DNA of 64,000 nucleotides, taken from the NCBI RefSeq assembly GCF_900187015.1, contig NZ_LT906479.1:558001-622000 (forward strand). Reading direction: 5' to 3'. Source of the DNA: Serratia ficaria. GTDB lineage: Bacteria > Pseudomonadota > Gammaproteobacteria > Enterobacterales > Enterobacteriaceae. The translations under genes and the position numbers were made by a program. Positions within the stretch are counted from its first letter, which is position 1. Every line of letters starts with the position of its first letter. Under the pieces are notes generated by a model. That model ran no database searches and was not told the DNA's origin. It was given only the letters and a program-made list of their open reading frames with translations. Below are positions 10,885 through 19,090 of this stretch, in pieces.

Positions 10885-11120
10885 AAGCGACGGCGATAGT
10901 GCCGGATTACCGGCTGGATATGCTGGGCGAGCCCTGCCCATACCCGGCGGTGGCGACCCTGGAGGCGATGCCGCAGCTGAAGCCGGGCGAGATCCTCGAG
11001 GTGATCAGCGATTGCCCGCAGTCGATCAACAACATCCCGCTCGACGCGCGCAATCACGGCTACAAGGTGCTGGATATCCAGCAGGACGGCCCGACCATCC
11101 GCTACCTGATCCAGCGCTGA
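10881..11120 (+). CDS. yedF: TusA/SirA-like sulfur carrier YedF
   Basis: A 79-aa single-domain protein with the TusA-family signature, a Cys-Pro-x-Pro motif (GEPCPYPAVATLE), whose cysteine carries sulfur or selenium as a persulfide. AAGGAG precedes the ATG, which overlaps the yedE stop. Pairing of a YedE membrane protein with a TusA-like carrier is a conserved module that probably imports a chalcogen compound and relays the atom inside the cell. The final acceptor is unknown. Confidence 0.92.
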   Translation: MKATAIVPDYRLDMLGEPCPYPAVATLEAMPQLKPGEILEVISDCPQSINNIPLDARNHGYKVLDIQQDGPTIRYLIQR

Positions 11121-11128
11121 GCGCCGGG

Positions 11129-11995
11129 TTACTCTGCGCCGCCGGTCAACTGATGCAGGCGGCGCTCGCTCGGCTCATCCGCCGGCACATACACCAGCAT
11201 GCGGTCGCCGTTGCGCGGCGCCGACCACCAGTTGTTCTGCCGCAGGTTCATCACCCCCACCGACGGATGTCGGAAGCACTTGACGTTGTTGTCGATGCTG
11301 CGCACCTCGTGCCGCTCCCAGAGGGTGCGGAAATCCTCCGAGACCGCCAGATAGCGCGCCAGCTGTTGCTCCCAGAGCGGATCGCCCAAATGCTCGGCCA
11401 TCTGCGCGCGGAACAGCGCCACCATTTTCGGCATCACTTCGTCCCAGTCCAATTGGCTGGCGCGCCACTGCTCGTGGGTAAACGCCAGATAGATGCAGTT
11501 GCGATCCTCCGGCGGCAGCTCGGCCAGATCGACGCCCATCAGCAGGCAATAGGCTCGGTTGAAGCCCAGAATATCGAAGCGGGCGTTGGAGATAATCGCC
11601 GGCAGCGGATCGAGCTGGTCGAGAATTTTTTGCCCGTATATCGACAGCTGCTCGCAGCCCTCGTTTTGCGGCGTCGCCGGCAGGCTTTGCCCCGCCAGCC
11701 GGAACAGGTGGTGAGTCTCCGCTTCGTTGCACTGCAGCGCATTGGCGATGGCGGTCAGGGTTTTCGGCGAGGCCTGGATCGGCCGCCCCTGTTCCAGCCA
11801 GGTGTACCAGGTGATGCCGACGTCGGCCAACTGCGCCACTTCTTCACGGCGCAGGCCGGGCGTGCGGCGCTGGCGCATGCGCGGCAGGCCGAGCCGATTG
11901 GGGTCCAGGCTCTCGCGGCGCGTGCGCAGAAAAGCGCCCAGCAGCTTGCGGTTGTCGGCGTGAGCGGTGGCGGAAAGGCGGGTAGTTACGGGCAT
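11129..11995 (-). CDS. XRE-family transcriptional regulator with MmyB-like ligand domain
   Basis: A 288-aa protein with an N-terminal helix-turn-helix (about residues 35-95, including TPGLRREEVAQLADVG and ITWYTWLEQG). A C-terminal MmyB-like PAS-related domain follows (about 115-280) with the family feature ILGFNRAYCLLM. Members control an adjacent oxidoreductase or efflux gene and bind small hydrophobic ligands. It is divergent from the MFS exporter that follows, so repression of that exporter is the likely role. It is convergent with yedF, eight bases apart. Confidence 0.85.
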   Translation of the reverse strand: MPVTTRLSATAHADNRKLLGAFLRTRRESLDPNRLGLPRMRQRRTPGLRREEVAQLADVGITWYTWLEQGRPIQASPKTLTAIANALQCNEAETHHLFRLAGQSLPATPQNEGCEQLSIYGQKILDQLDPLPAIISNARFDILGFNRAYCLLMGVDLAELPPEDRNCIYLAFTHEQWRASQLDWDEVMPKMVALFRAQMAEHLGDPLWEQQLARYLAVSEDFRTLWERHEVRSIDNNVKCFRHPSVGVMNLRQNNWWSAPRNGDRMLVYVPADEPSERRLHQLTGGAE

Positions 11996-12021
11996 AAACA
12001 GTTTACTCCTGCAACGAGACC

Positions 12022-12056
12022 GGTAGTTTTTATACCATGATAACCAAGAACTGGTA
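12022..12056. promoter_or_regulatory. Inverted-repeat cluster in the XRE/MFS divergent gap
   Basis: GGTA, TACC and GGTA recur at 12022, 12033 and 12053, and TTAT-ACCATG-ATAA forms a short palindrome at 12030-12043. This AT-rich core between two divergent genes is a plausible operator for the XRE regulator. The call rests on symmetry and position only. Confidence 0.3.
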
Positions 12057-12116
12057 CCCGTTTGATTTAAGGGTGATGCTAATCACATTCCTGGGTTAAC
12101 ACAATGGTTGAACACG

Positions 12117-13559
12117 ATGAACATGGCATCACCTGCGGCCTCTTTGGGCCGCGCGGGGCTGATTATCTTACTGGCCGGGCAGTTGCTGCCGATGATCGAT
12201 TTTTCCATCGTCAACGTCGGCCTGGACTCGATGGCGCAATCGCTGGGCGCCAGCCCGGCGCAGCTGGAGCTGATCGTGGCGGTGTACGGCGTGGCCTTCG
12301 CCGTCTGCCTGGCGATGGGCGGCCGGCTGGGGGATAACCTGGGGCGCCGCCGCCTGTTCCTGTGGGGCGTGCGGCTGTTCGCCATCGCCTCGCTGATGTG
12401 CGGGCTGGCGAACTCGGTCTGGCTGCTGCTGGTGGCGCGGGTGCTGCAGGGGGCAGGGGCGGCGCTGATAGTGCCGCAAATTCTCGCCACCATTCACGTT
12501 TGCCTGCGCGGCCGCGAGCACGCCCGGGCGCTGGGGCTGTACGGCGCCATCGGCGGGCTGGCGTTTATCGTCGGTCAGGTGCTGGGCGGCTTGCTGATTT
12601 CCCTCAACGTGGCGGGTTCCGGTTGGCGCAGCGTGTTTCTGATCAACATTCCCATCTGCCTGCTGGTGCTGGCCTGCGCGCATCGTTGGGTGCCGGACAC
12701 CCGCGGCGAAAAACCGGTGAGCGTCGATCTGCCCGGCACGCTGCTGCTGGGGCTGACCATCGCCTGCCTGCTGTTCCCGCTGGCGCTGGGGCCGGTGTGG
12801 CATTGGCCATGGCCGTGCCTGGCGTTGCTGGCCGCCAGCCTGCCCCTGCTGGCATGGCTGTGGCGGGTGGAGCGGCGGCAGGAGCGGCGAAATAACTTCC
12901 CGCTATTGCCGCCGGCGTTGCTGCGGCTGGCCAGCGTGCGTTTCGGGCTGACCATCGCCATTTTGTTCTTCGCCTGCTGGAGCGGTTTCATGTTCGTGAT
13001 GGCGTTGACGCTGCAGGCCGGGGCCGGGTTGAGCTCGTTCCAGTCGGGCAATGCGTTTATCGCGTTGGGGGTGGCCTATTTCGCCTCGTCGCTGCTGAGC
13101 AGCGCGGTGGTCGAGCATTTCGGCAAGGTGCGTACCCTGATGTTCGGCTGCCTGATCCAGATGGCGGGCCTGCTGGCGCTGATGCTGACCCTGCGGTTGG
13201 TGTGGCCGCAGCCGGGGATCTTCAACCTGATCCCGGCGACGCTGCTGATCGGCTTCGGCCAGGCGTTTATCGTCAGCAGCTTCTTCCGCATCGGTTTGTC
13301 CGACGTGCCGCCCGAACACGCGGGTTCCGGCAGCGCCATGCTGGCCACCGTGCAGCAAACTGCACTCGGTCTGGGGCCGATTCTGTTGGGCACGGTGCTG
13401 GTGCAGGTGCTGCATGTGACGCAGGGAAATTATCTGAGCGCGTTGCTGACGGCGGTGGCGGTAGAGTTGGTGCTGATGCTGGCGTTGCTGTCGCGCACGC
13501 TGCTGGTGCTGCGCGCCGATCGGCGGCAGGCGGCGCTGAAGCAGCCCTGCCGTTCGTGA
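12117..13559 (+). CDS. MFS multidrug exporter, DHA2 (14-TM) type
   Basis: A proton-driven efflux permease of 480 aa with about 14 hydrophobic segments. The loop motif GGRLGDNLGRRR matches MFS motif A, and ARVLQGAGAALIVPQ matches motif C-type DHA2 signatures. Related proteins export quaternary compounds, dyes and drugs. The start is uncertain: ATG at 12117 (MNMASPAASLG) is used, with TTG at 12108 and ATG at 12123 as alternatives and no strong ribosome-binding site. It is divergent from the XRE regulator and ends at a strong hairpin shared with yhbW. Confidence 0.85.
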   Translation: MNMASPAASLGRAGLIILLAGQLLPMIDFSIVNVGLDSMAQSLGASPAQLELIVAVYGVAFAVCLAMGGRLGDNLGRRRLFLWGVRLFAIASLMCGLANSVWLLLVARVLQGAGAALIVPQILATIHVCLRGREHARALGLYGAIGGLAFIVGQVLGGLLISLNVAGSGWRSVFLINIPICLLVLACAHRWVPDTRGEKPVSVDLPGTLLLGLTIACLLFPLALGPVWHWPWPCLALLAASLPLLAWLWRVERRQERRNNFPLLPPALLRLASVRFGLTIAILFFACWSGFMFVMALTLQAGAGLSSFQSGNAFIALGVAYFASSLLSSAVVEHFGKVRTLMFGCLIQMAGLLALMLTLRLVWPQPGIFNLIPATLLIGFGQAFIVSSFFRIGLSDVPPEHAGSGSAMLATVQQTALGLGPILLGTVLVQVLHVTQGNYLSALLTAVAVELVLMLALLSRTLLVLRADRRQAALKQPCRS

Positions 13560-13564
13560 AGCAA

Positions 13565-13589
13565 GGTGGGGGAGGTGCGCTCCCCCACC
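13565..13589. terminator. Bidirectional hairpin between MFS gene and yhbW
   Basis: A perfect 10-bp stem GGTGGGGGAG/CTCCCCCACC with a 5-nt loop fills the 33-base gap between two convergent genes. No long T-run follows on either side, but position and stability favour a shared terminator. Confidence 0.7.
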
Positions 13590-13592
13590 GGC

Positions 13593-14606
13593 TTAACCTC
13601 GCAGTAAATCCCCTTTTACCCCGGCGACAATCTCGAACGAGCGCAGCCGCGCCTGATGATCGAAGATCTGGCCGTTGACCATGATCTCGTCGGCCCCGGT
13701 TTCGCGCAGCAGCGCCTGCAGCCCGTGGCGCACGGTATTTTCGTCGCCGACGATCGACATCCGCAGCGCCTGTTCCACGCCATACTGCTCCCCGGCGGTC
13801 CACAGCGCGTGGATGTTGTCCACTGGCGGCGGCAGCGGGCCGGGCGAGCCGCGGCGCAGGTTGATGAACTGCTGCTGCATCGAGCTGAACAGGAAACGCG
13901 CATTGTTGTCGCTGTCGGCGGCCACCACGTTGACGCACACCATGGCGTGCGGCTGCGCGCACTGTTGGGACGGCTTGAAGTTTTCGCGGTACAGCTGCAG
14001 CGCCTGGAACAGCATGTCCGGCGCAAAGTGCGAGGCGAAGGCGAACGGCAGGCCAAGCTGTGCCGCCAGCTGCGCGCTGTACAGGCTGGAGCCCAGCAGC
14101 CAGATTGGCACGTGCAGCCCCTGGCCCGGCACCGCCTGCACCGGCTGGCCGGGCTGCGCGTCGCAGAAATAATTTTGCAGTTCCTGTACGTCGCGCGGGA
14201 AGTTATCCACCTCGCCGGACAGGTGGCGGCGCAGCGCCATCATGGTGCGCTGATCGGTGCCCGGCGCACGGCCCAGCCCCAGATCGATGCGGCCGGGGTA
14301 CAGCGATTCCAGCGTGCCGAACTGTTCGGCGATCACCAGCGGCGCATGGTTGGGCAGCATCACGCCGCCGGAGCCGAGGCGGATGCTCTGGGTGCCGGCG
14401 GCCAGGTAGCCCAGCAGCACCGAGGTGGCGGCGCTGCCGATGCCGGTCATGTTGTGGTGCTCCGCCAGCCAGTAACGCTGGTAGCCCCATGTTTCGGCGT
14501 GCTGCGCCAGGTTCAGCGAGCAGTGAAAGGCGTCGCGCGCTTTGGCCCCTTGCGGGATGGGGGACAGGTCCAGTACCGACAGCGGTACGGCAGTTTTTTC
14601 GGTCAT
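13593..14606 (-). CDS. yhbW: Luciferase-like (LLM) flavin monooxygenase-family protein YhbW
   Basis: A 337-aa soluble protein of the bacterial-luciferase fold that uses reduced flavin. It is closely similar to E. coli YhbW, with conserved [23 protein letters not shown] and [13 protein letters not shown]. The start is chosen at MTEKTAVPL; an upstream ATG would add four residues. Its substrate is unknown. E. coli has mtr between deaD and yhbW; here that spot holds the yedEF and XRE/MFS insertions. Confidence 0.92.
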   Translation of the reverse strand: MTEKTAVPLSVLDLSPIPQGAKARDAFHCSLNLAQHAETWGYQRYWLAEHHNMTGIGSAATSVLLGYLAAGTQSIRLGSGGVMLPNHAPLVIAEQFGTLESLYPGRIDLGLGRAPGTDQRTMMALRRHLSGEVDNFPRDVQELQNYFCDAQPGQPVQAVPGQGLHVPIWLLGSSLYSAQLAAQLGLPFAFASHFAPDMLFQALQLYRENFKPSQQCAQPHAMVCVNVVAADSDNNARFLFSSMQQQFINLRRGSPGPLPPPVDNIHALWTAGEQYGVEQALRMSIVGDENTVRHGLQALLRETGADEIMVNGQIFDHQARLRSFEIVAGVKGDLLRG

Positions 14607-14786
14607 AACATCGTCCATCAGAGGGTTGATCGCTTAAAGGGCGATTGCAGGCGTCTGCAAACTACAAAGCTAAAAATAGATGCTTTTTAGTGTTAAAAGC
14701 ATAATCCAATTTATAGTTATAAAAGAGGATATATGTGCTTGTGATATCCTTATGAGAATAATGGTTTTTTAGGAGCAAACCGAGAT

Positions 14787-14837
14787 ATGGACATGATGAC
14801 CCCCGCCTGCCGCTTACCCTTCCGGGAGCCGACATAA
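14787..14837 (+). CDS. Possible 16-aa leader peptide upstream of the HlyD-type adaptor
   Basis: The ORF reads MDMMTPACRLPFREPT. AGGAG lies 11 bases before its ATG, and its TAA overlaps the next gene's ATG by one base (TAATG). The coupling and the ribosome-binding site are seen directly; that it is translated is inference. It could set translation of the exporter operon or be chance, since the downstream gene has its own GGGAG. Confidence 0.35.
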   Translation: MDMMTPACRLPFREPT

Positions 14838-15808
14838 TGAAAAAAAAGACGCTGTTTACCCTGTTGTTGATGGTGGTAGCCATCGCCCTGGCGGTGCTGT
14901 TCCGCGCGCATAATCAGGATTTGCTGCTGCAGGGCGAAGTCGATGCGCCCGAGGTGATCGTGGCCTCCAAGGCCAAGGGACGCGTGGTCGAACGCCTGAT
15001 AGAGCGCGGCGACGACGTGAAAAACGGGCAATTGATGATCCAGCTCGACAGCCCGGAGCTGATGGCGCAGCTGCGTTCCGCGCAGGCGTCGCGCGACGAG
15101 GCCAAGGCGCAGCTCGATCAGTCGTTGCACGGCACCCGTGAGGAAAGCATTCGCAACCTGCGCGCCAATCTGGCGCAGGCCGAGGCGCAATACCGCAATG
15201 CGCAGAACGATTACAACCGCAATCTGAGCGTGGCCGGCAAAGGCTATATCTCGAAGTCCGAGCTGGACAGTTCGCGCCGGGCGCGCGATACCGCCTTCCA
15301 GCAGGTGCAGGCGGCCAAGGCCAACCTGGATGAAGGCGTCAACGGCGATCGCGTCGAGCTGCGGCAGCAATACGCGGCGGCGCTGCGCGCGGCGGAAGAA
15401 AATCTGCTGCAGGTCAAAGCCCAGACCGACGATCTGCAGGTCAAGGCGCCGGTCGACGGCGAAGTGGGGCCGATCCCGGCCGAAGTGGGGGAGTTGCTGA
15501 ACGCCGGCAGCCCGCTGCTGACGCTGATCCGCGTGCCGGACGCCTACTTCGTGTTCAACCTGCGTGAAGACATCCTGGCCCACGTGCGCAAGGGCGACAA
15601 GGTCAAGCTGCGGGTGCCGGCGTTGAAAGACAAAACGATCGAAACCGAGGTGCGTTACATCGCGCCGCTGGGGGATTACGCCACCAAACGCGCCACCCGC
15701 GCCACCGGCGACTTCGATCTGAAAACCTTTGAGGTTCGCCTGTATCCGTCACAGCCGGTGGACGGCCTGCGTCCGGGGATGAGCAGCTTATGGCAATGGA
15801 AAGAGTAA
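14837..15808 (+). CDS. HlyD/EmrA-type membrane fusion (periplasmic adaptor) protein
   Basis: A 323-aa adaptor with one N-terminal transmembrane anchor (residues 5-22). It has a split biotinyl-lipoyl domain (GEVDAPEVIVASKAKGRVV and DLQVKAPVDGEVG), a helical hairpin at about 80-190 and a beta-barrel end. Such proteins bridge an inner-membrane pump to an outer-membrane channel. It overlaps the following permease by 19 bases, so the three genes form one operon. The nearest recalled architecture is the YhiI or YbhG adaptor next to YhhJ/YbhSR permeases. No TolC-like gene is present in the window. Confidence 0.88.
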   Translation: MKKKTLFTLLLMVVAIALAVLFRAHNQDLLLQGEVDAPEVIVASKAKGRVVERLIERGDDVKNGQLMIQLDSPELMAQLRSAQASRDEAKAQLDQSLHGTREESIRNLRANLAQAEAQYRNAQNDYNRNLSVAGKGYISKSELDSSRRARDTAFQQVQAAKANLDEGVNGDRVELRQQYAAALRAAEENLLQVKAQTDDLQVKAPVDGEVGPIPAEVGELLNAGSPLLTLIRVPDAYFVFNLREDILAHVRKGDKVKLRVPALKDKTIETEVRYIAPLGDYATKRATRATGDFDLKTFEVRLYPSQPVDGLRPGMSSLWQWKE

Positions 15809-16944
15809 GGGCCGGCTGGCGCTGCTTCAGCCACGCGTTTGACAACGAGTGCCGCGTCGCCTTCCGCAGCCCGGTGGTTCACTGGCTGAGCTGGATCTTT
15901 CCGCTGATGTTGTTCGGGCTGATCAGCAGCAACTTTTCCGAAGGGACGCTGCTCGATCTGCCGGTATCGGTGGTCGACAGCGATCACAGCCCGTTGTCCA
16001 AATCGCTGACGCGCCGCCTGGACGCCGGGTCGCATGCCCACGTCGAGGCCTACGGCGGCGGGTTGCAAGAGTCGTTGCACCGCCTGCGCAGCGCGCAGGA
16101 CTACGCGCTGCTGTACGTTCCGCCGGATTTCGAGGCCAATGCGCTGGCGGGCAAGCAGCCGAGCGTGGTGATGTACTACAACGCGTTGTTCTACGGCGCC
16201 GGGCTGTACTCCACCCAGGATTTCAGCGGCCTGATGACCGAGATCAACGCCGGCTATCGCAGCATCATCGCCGGTGAGATGGGCAAGACGCTGCCGCCGT
16301 TGGCGGACGTGACGCTGTCTTACGGCAGCCTGTTCAACGCCAGCGGCAGCTATATCTATTACCAGCAGTTCGCCGCCACCATTCACCTGCTGCAGCTGTT
16401 CGTGGTGACCTGCATGATCTACGTGCTGGCGCGCAGCAAGTCGCTGCTGAAGGCCAGGCCCTTCAGCCTGGCGCTGCTCGGCAAGCTGGCGCCCTACACC
16501 CTGTGCTTCACCAGCCTGCTGATGATCGAGATCGCCGCGCTGGTGGGCATTTTCGACGCCAGGGTAAGCGGCAACCCGCTGTTTATGCTGATGATCGGTT
16601 TTTTCTACGTGATGGCGGCGCAGAGCATCGGCCTGCTGCTGTTTACCTTTACCGGCAGCATCATCACCGCCTACAGCCTGATCGGCATCCTGGTGAGCAT
16701 CGCGATGACCTTTTCCGGCATGGCGGTGCCCGAGCTGTCGATGCCGCTGCCGGCGCGCATCATTTCCAACATCGAACCGTTGACCCATGCGCTGTATGCC
16801 ATGTTCGACGTGTTCCTGCGGCAGGTGCCGGCCAGCGCCATTTTCAGCGTTTGCGCGCTGTTGGCGGTTTATCCGCTGGTGACCGCGCTGCTGGTGCGTA
16901 AACGGCTGCTGGTGCGGCTGCTGAAAGAAGGGGGCGCGGGATGA
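15790..16944 (+). CDS. ABC-2 type permease, first of pair
   Basis: A 384-aa ABC-2 family permease (YhhJ/YbhR type). One N-terminal membrane helix comes first (about 32-50), then a large periplasmic domain (about 50-190, starting LPVSVVDSDHSPLSK), then five membrane segments at the C-terminus. The same VVD-x-DHS motif occurs in the next gene, so the two are paralogues likely to form a heterodimer. An in-frame ATG two codons later is an alternative start. The normal partner, an ATP-binding protein, is absent from this operon. Confidence 0.87.
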   Translation: MAMERVRAGWRCFSHAFDNECRVAFRSPVVHWLSWIFPLMLFGLISSNFSEGTLLDLPVSVVDSDHSPLSKSLTRRLDAGSHAHVEAYGGGLQESLHRLRSAQDYALLYVPPDFEANALAGKQPSVVMYYNALFYGAGLYSTQDFSGLMTEINAGYRSIIAGEMGKTLPPLADVTLSYGSLFNASGSYIYYQQFAATIHLLQLFVVTCMIYVLARSKSLLKARPFSLALLGKLAPYTLCFTSLLMIEIAALVGIFDARVSGNPLFMLMIGFFYVMAAQSIGLLLFTFTGSIITAYSLIGILVSIAMTFSGMAVPELSMPLPARIISNIEPLTHALYAMFDVFLRQVPASAIFSVCALLAVYPLVTALLVRKRLLVRLLKEGGAG

Positions 16945-18083
16945 AGCTCTATTGGCAAACCTTCGTACGGGTGCTGCTCGGCATGCTGGAGCGGCCGATG
17001 TGGCTGATGTTGATCCTCTCGCTGTGCATCATGAGCCTGGTGTACGCCAACCGCACGGTGTGGGATCTGCCGGTGGGGGTGGTCGATCAGGACCACAGCA
17101 CCGCCAGCCGCCAGCTGATCCGTCAGCTGGACGCCACCTCCAAGATCGCCATTGAAACCTATGACAGCCTGGAGCAGGCGCAGCGCGATCTCGGCTGGCG
17201 CAAGCTGTTCGCGGTGATCATCATGCCGGTGGATCTGGAGAAGAAGATCCTGAGCGGGCAGAATATCGTGGTGCCGGTGTACGGCGACGCCACCAACCGG
17301 CTGGCCAACGGCCAGATCCAGCAGGACGTGGTGGCGGCCTACCAGCAATTGCTGGGCGAGTACAACAACGGGCTGCTGTTGCGCAGCGGTTTCAGCGAAC
17401 GGCAGGCGCAGGTGATACTGACGCCGATACGGGGGCAGACGCTGGACGTGTTCAACCCCGGCATCAGCTTTGCGGCGATCGTTTTCCCCGGCCTGCTGGT
17501 GATGCTGTTGCAGCACTCGCTGTTGATTGCCTGTATCCGCGTCAGCATCGCCATGAAAAACCTGCCCGGCGGCAAAGCGCCGTTCGCGGCGCACCTGGGC
17601 GGATTGACGGCGCTGCTGCCGATCTGGCTGTTTCTGTCGATCGTGCTGTTCGTGCTGTGGCCCTGGGTGCTGGGCTACCGGCAAACGGCGGGCATAGCGG
17701 AAATCCTGCTGCTGACCTTCCCGTTCCTGCTGGCGGTGCTGGGGCTGGGCAAGCTGGTGACCGAGTGCCTGCGCAGCGTCGAGATGATCTACCTGACGCT
17801 GGCGTTTATCACCACCCCGATCTTCTATCTGTCGGGCACCATCTGGCCGCTGCAGGCGATGCCGGGCTGGGTGCGCACCATCTCTTACAGCATTCCCTCC
17901 ACCTGGGCCACCAAGGCGGTCGCCGGGGTGAACCAGATGGGGCTGGCGCTGAACGAGGTGTGGGGCGACGTGGTGATGCTGCTGGTGCTGGGGATCATTT
18001 ACACCCTGCTGGGCTTCGGCGTCGGCTTTATACGCAACAGCGTGGCGCTGCGCAGCATGTTCCGCAAACGGCGGCACGTTTGA
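16941..18083 (+). CDS. ABC-2 type permease, second of pair
   Basis: A 380-aa paralogue of the preceding permease with the same layout: an N-terminal helix, a periplasmic domain starting LPVGVVDQDHSTASR, and a cluster of C-terminal membrane helices. The start overlaps the upstream stop (ATGA). Families of this type carry drugs or cell-envelope molecules when energised by a nucleotide-binding subunit. None is encoded next to it, so energy would have to come from an ATPase elsewhere. Substrate unknown. Confidence 0.87.
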   Translation: MKLYWQTFVRVLLGMLERPMWLMLILSLCIMSLVYANRTVWDLPVGVVDQDHSTASRQLIRQLDATSKIAIETYDSLEQAQRDLGWRKLFAVIIMPVDLEKKILSGQNIVVPVYGDATNRLANGQIQQDVVAAYQQLLGEYNNGLLLRSGFSERQAQVILTPIRGQTLDVFNPGISFAAIVFPGLLVMLLQHSLLIACIRVSIAMKNLPGGKAPFAAHLGGLTALLPIWLFLSIVLFVLWPWVLGYRQTAGIAEILLLTFPFLLAVLGLGKLVTECLRSVEMIYLTLAFITTPIFYLSGTIWPLQAMPGWVRTISYSIPSTWATKAVAGVNQMGLALNEVWGDVVMLLVLGIIYTLLGFGVGFIRNSVALRSMFRKRRHV

Positions 18084-18181
18084 AATGTTCTATTAGAAAT
18101 GCTAACGTAATTGTGGCGGTCGGCTGTGGTGATTTTTACCCAGCCTGACTGGATTTTTCCCTGGTGTTGGCTAATTTGGCT

Positions 18182-18206
18182 ACCTGACCGCATAGGTCAG
18201 GTTTTT
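18182..18206. terminator. Perfect 8-bp hairpin with T-run after the exporter operon
   Basis: ACCTGACC and GGTCAGGT pair around GCATA and are followed by TTTTTATTA, so a Rho-independent terminator for the permease operon is the best reading. The outer bases (ACCTG...CAGGT) also resemble a lux box, and the element lies upstream of a luxR-type gene, so a second role cannot be excluded. Confidence 0.7.
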
Positions 18207-18268
18207 ATTATACTGATAAGTATTGTCATAGTTTTTAGCCTCAAATTTATATTTTTTACTTATGTTTT

Positions 18269-18288
18269 ACCTGCGATTAGGGGCATGT
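18269..18288 (+). promoter_or_regulatory. Candidate EsaR/lux-box operator upstream of luxR homologue
   Basis: A 20-bp sequence, ACCTGCGATTAGGGGCATGT, keeps the half-site ends of the recalled esaR box (CCTG at positions 2-5, GCA-GT at the right end). It sits 41 bases before the luxR-type start codon. EsaR-type regulators repress their own promoter through such a box. Weak dyad symmetry limits confidence. Confidence 0.4.
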
Positions 18289-18328
18289 TGTCGCCATAAG
18301 GGATGCATCTGACCGCGATGGAGCCTTC

Positions 18329-19090
18329 ATGTTTTCTGTTTTCAATGAGAATCAGACAATCACGGAAAAGCTGCGGGACTATATCGACGGAAAAATTTCT
18401 TCGCTCGGTAGTCCTGAGTACGCCTACACGGTCATCAGTAAAAAAAATCCATCAAATGTACTTATTATTTCCAGCTATCCAGATGAATGGGTCAATCTCT
18501 ACCGAGCCAACAACTTTCAGCTTACCGATCCGGTGATTTTAACCGCATTCAAACGTACCTCGCCGTTTTCCTGGGACGAAAACATCACCCTGATGTCTAA
18601 TTTGAAGCTCACCCGAATATTTTCGTTGTCGAAACAATATAACATTATCAATGGCTTCACCTTTGTGTTGCACGACCAGATGAACAATCTGGCATTGTTG
18701 TCCGTTATTATCGACAGCAAGGAGCAGAGTGAGTTGGCGGCGCGTCTTTCGTCTGAAGGAGGGTGTCTGCAAATGTGGTTAATAGATATTAATGAGCAGA
18801 TGTATCGTCTGACCGAACCCGTCTTATACGGCAAGTTCGGCAAGCAAAAACCTCCAGCGGAAATCGACGACAAGGCCATGTTTACCGCCCGTGAGAATGA
18901 AGTGCTGTATTGGGCAAGCATGGGGAAAACCTATGCTGAGGTGGCTCTCATCGTGGGTATTTCCGTGAGCACGGTGAAGTTCCACATGGGCAACATTGTC
19001 ACCAAATTGGGGGTCAGCAACGCCCGTCAGGCTGTGCGACTAGGCGTTGAGTTGGGGTTGATCACACCGGCAACGACATTGGCCAAGTGA
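18329..19090 (+). CDS. LuxR-family quorum-sensing regulator, EsaR/SprR type
   Basis: A 253-aa acyl-homoserine-lactone receptor. The ligand domain has the conserved Trp54, Tyr58, Asp67, Pro68 and Trp82 (EWVNLYR, LTDPVI, FSWDE). The C-terminal GerE domain (about 185-248) has the helix-turn-helix YAEVALIVGISVSTVKFH. GGAG precedes the ATG. The gene converges on the synthase gene with a 29-base overlap of coding ends, as in the esaI/esaR arrangement of Pantoea. EsaR-like members usually repress DNA when free and let go on binding signal; that mode is inferred. The region is visibly AT-richer than its neighbours, suggesting transfer. I give no symbol because Serratia homologues carry strain-specific names. 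Confidence 0.9.
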   Translation: MFSVFNENQTITEKLRDYIDGKISSLGSPEYAYTVISKKNPSNVLIISSYPDEWVNLYRANNFQLTDPVILTAFKRTSPFSWDENITLMSNLKLTRIFSLSKQYNIINGFTFVLHDQMNNLALLSVIIDSKEQSELAARLSSEGGCLQMWLIDINEQMYRLTEPVLYGKFGKQKPPAEIDDKAMFTARENEVLYWASMGKTYAEVALIVGISVSTVKFHMGNIVTKLGVSNARQAVRLGVELGLITPATTLAK

